64,000 nt of DNA from Marinomonas mediterranea MMB-1 (lineage in GTDB: Bacteria > Pseudomonadota > Gammaproteobacteria > Pseudomonadales > Marinomonadaceae): the NCBI RefSeq assembly GCF_000192865.1, contig NC_015276.1:4582501-4646500 (forward strand), read 5' to 3'. Below the pieces are notes generated by a model. The model did not search any database. It was given only the letters and a program-made list of their open reading frames with translations, and had not been told where the DNA came from. This document shows, in pieces, positions 63,389 to 64,000 of this stretch. How positions within the stretch are numbered: position 1 is the first letter of the stretch; the number at the start of each line of letters is the position of its first letter. The position numbers and the translations under genes were made by a program.

Positions 63389-64000
63389 ATGTCAGATTCC
63401 AATCTGATGCCAGATAAAATTAAAAGCCCCATTCAGCTTATGGCTGCATGGTTTGTTATGTTGGTATCTGTGATCACGGTACTACTGACAACCGCAGTAA
63501 ATATTGAAAAGCCTGAATGGGCTGCTGGGTACTTGGTTATATCGCCAACGGTTGTGGTTATCATCGTAATTGGGTGCGTATTACTCATGCTAACCAAGTA
63601 CAGACCACATTTACAAGATGGAAAAGAGTACGCTGAATGGATAAAAGAGCAAGGAGCATATTCACAGGGCGAATTTATACAGGCGGAAACTTTTACATCT
63701 TTCGAAGACAAAGAAATTGTAAAAGAACAAGTGATTGATACTAGTGACATTAATAATATATCAGTTTCAGTTATCGATGTTATTGGGTCTTCTGAAATTG
63801 TAGAGTCCCTCAAGAACAAAGGATTTAACGCAGAGATATATCCTCACAGACATAAAGAGTATGATAAACGCGAACCATTTAAGTCGATCAAAGGTGAGCA
63901 AGAGGGAATTTGGATTGGCTACAGAGTTGAAGCTAATATCGCAATAAGAGCAATTAACGTCGCGTTAAAAATTTGGCCTGAACTGAAATACATTGTTATA
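63389..64000 (+). CDS. Hypothetical membrane protein, 3' end beyond window
   Basis: An open frame of 204 codons runs off the window. Two hydrophobic helices (about 17-36, LMAAWFVMLVSVITVLLTTA, and about 47-68, YLVISPTVVVIIVIGCVLLML) are followed by a charged soluble part. That part contains SVIDVIGSSEIVESLKNKGFNAEIYPHR and GIWIGYRVEANIAIRAINVALKIWPELKYIVI. AGGAG 9 nt before ATG 63389 is a good ribosome-binding site. I do not recognise the family; the C-terminal unit looks like a small alpha-beta sensor or trap domain, but that is a guess. The gene is AT-richer than its neighbours and follows a repeat cluster, so recent acquisition is possible. Confidence 0.65.
   Translation, partial: MSDSNLMPDKIKSPIQLMAAWFVMLVSVITVLLTTAVNIEKPEWAAGYLVISPTVVVIIVIGCVLLMLTKYRPHLQDGKEYAEWIKEQGAYSQGEFIQAETFTSFEDKEIVKEQVIDTSDINNISVSVIDVIGSSEIVESLKNKGFNAEIYPHRHKEYDKREPFKSIKGEQEGIWIGYRVEANIAIRAINVALKIWPELKYIVI

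Noticed and set aside
63433..63819. 128-codon minus-strand frame
   Set aside because: It is antisense to the plus-strand frame 63389-64000, which has a good ribosome-binding site, two membrane helices and stays open to the window end.
1..64000. tRNA, rRNA, riboswitch, prophage or restriction/defence genes
   Set aside because: I looked for cloverleaf ends, conserved rRNA segments, phage structural proteins and nuclease or methylase motifs and saw none inside the window.

Overview
This window reads as a stretch of core chromosome from a marine gammaproteobacterium, most like Marinomonas or a close relative in the Oceanospirillales. That assignment is inference. It rests on the ubiC-ubiA-phoB-phoR order shared with pseudomonads, the long PstC and PstA permeases typical of marine gammaproteobacteria, the E. 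coli-like UvrD, abundant TRAP and ABC uptake systems, and a moderate GC content. I see no prophage, insertion sequence, CRISPR array, rRNA or tRNA.

Layout. 1-3.4 kb: the end of an aapJQMP general L-amino-acid ABC transporter. 3.4-8.4 kb: an HDOD protein overlapping ubiC, then ubiA, phoB and phoR. 8.5-10.2 kb: a REC plus PilZ-like protein and cysZ on the minus strand. 10.4-17.7 kb: a decayed oppA copy followed by an intact oppABCDF operon. Both oppA copies carry the same upstream leader, so they arose by tandem duplication. 17.8-21.8 kb: a SemiSWEET sugar carrier; a three-gene cluster of a periplasmic molybdopterin-oxidoreductase-like protein, a membrane kinase-like protein and an Hpt protein; and a free-methionine-sulfoxide reductase. 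22-28.8 kb: pstSCAB-phoU on the minus strand, with Pho-box-like sites before pstS and pstC as well as before phoB.

29-36.7 kb: a MASE1-PAS-GGDEF-EAL protein, a TRAP permease pair, a quinone oxidoreductase, a small monooxygenase-like protein and an AraC regulator. A perfect 56-bp palindrome lies after the TRAP genes. 37-41 kb: putA, with its ALDH-like C-terminal domain encoded as a separate downstream gene. 41-48.7 kb: a GGDEF response regulator and a 2241-residue Ser/Thr kinase-ATPase-histidine kinase. 48.9-53.7 kb: a large FAD oxidoreductase and two tandem TakP-like TRAP binding lipoproteins. These two have no permeases beside them and may serve the pair at 32-34 kb. 54-64 kb: an F420-reductase-like gene, an MFS exporter divergent from a LysR regulator that has a 32-bp tandem repeat in front of it, uvrD, a small acidic protein, an aromatic/aspartate aminotransferase, a DsbA-family protein, a degenerate repeat cluster and a membrane protein cut off by the window end.

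The window is dominated by nutrient uptake (amino acids, peptides, phosphate, keto-acid-type TRAP substrates, proline) and by signalling. The signalling genes include two c-di-GMP enzymes, PhoBR, a giant hybrid kinase, and a kinase-like/Hpt pair in which the kinase has lost its phosphoacceptor histidine and its receiver aspartate. The least ordinary items are that degenerate relay, the split PutA, the 56-bp palindrome, the three-lesion oppA pseudogene and the 32-bp tandem repeat before the LysR gene.
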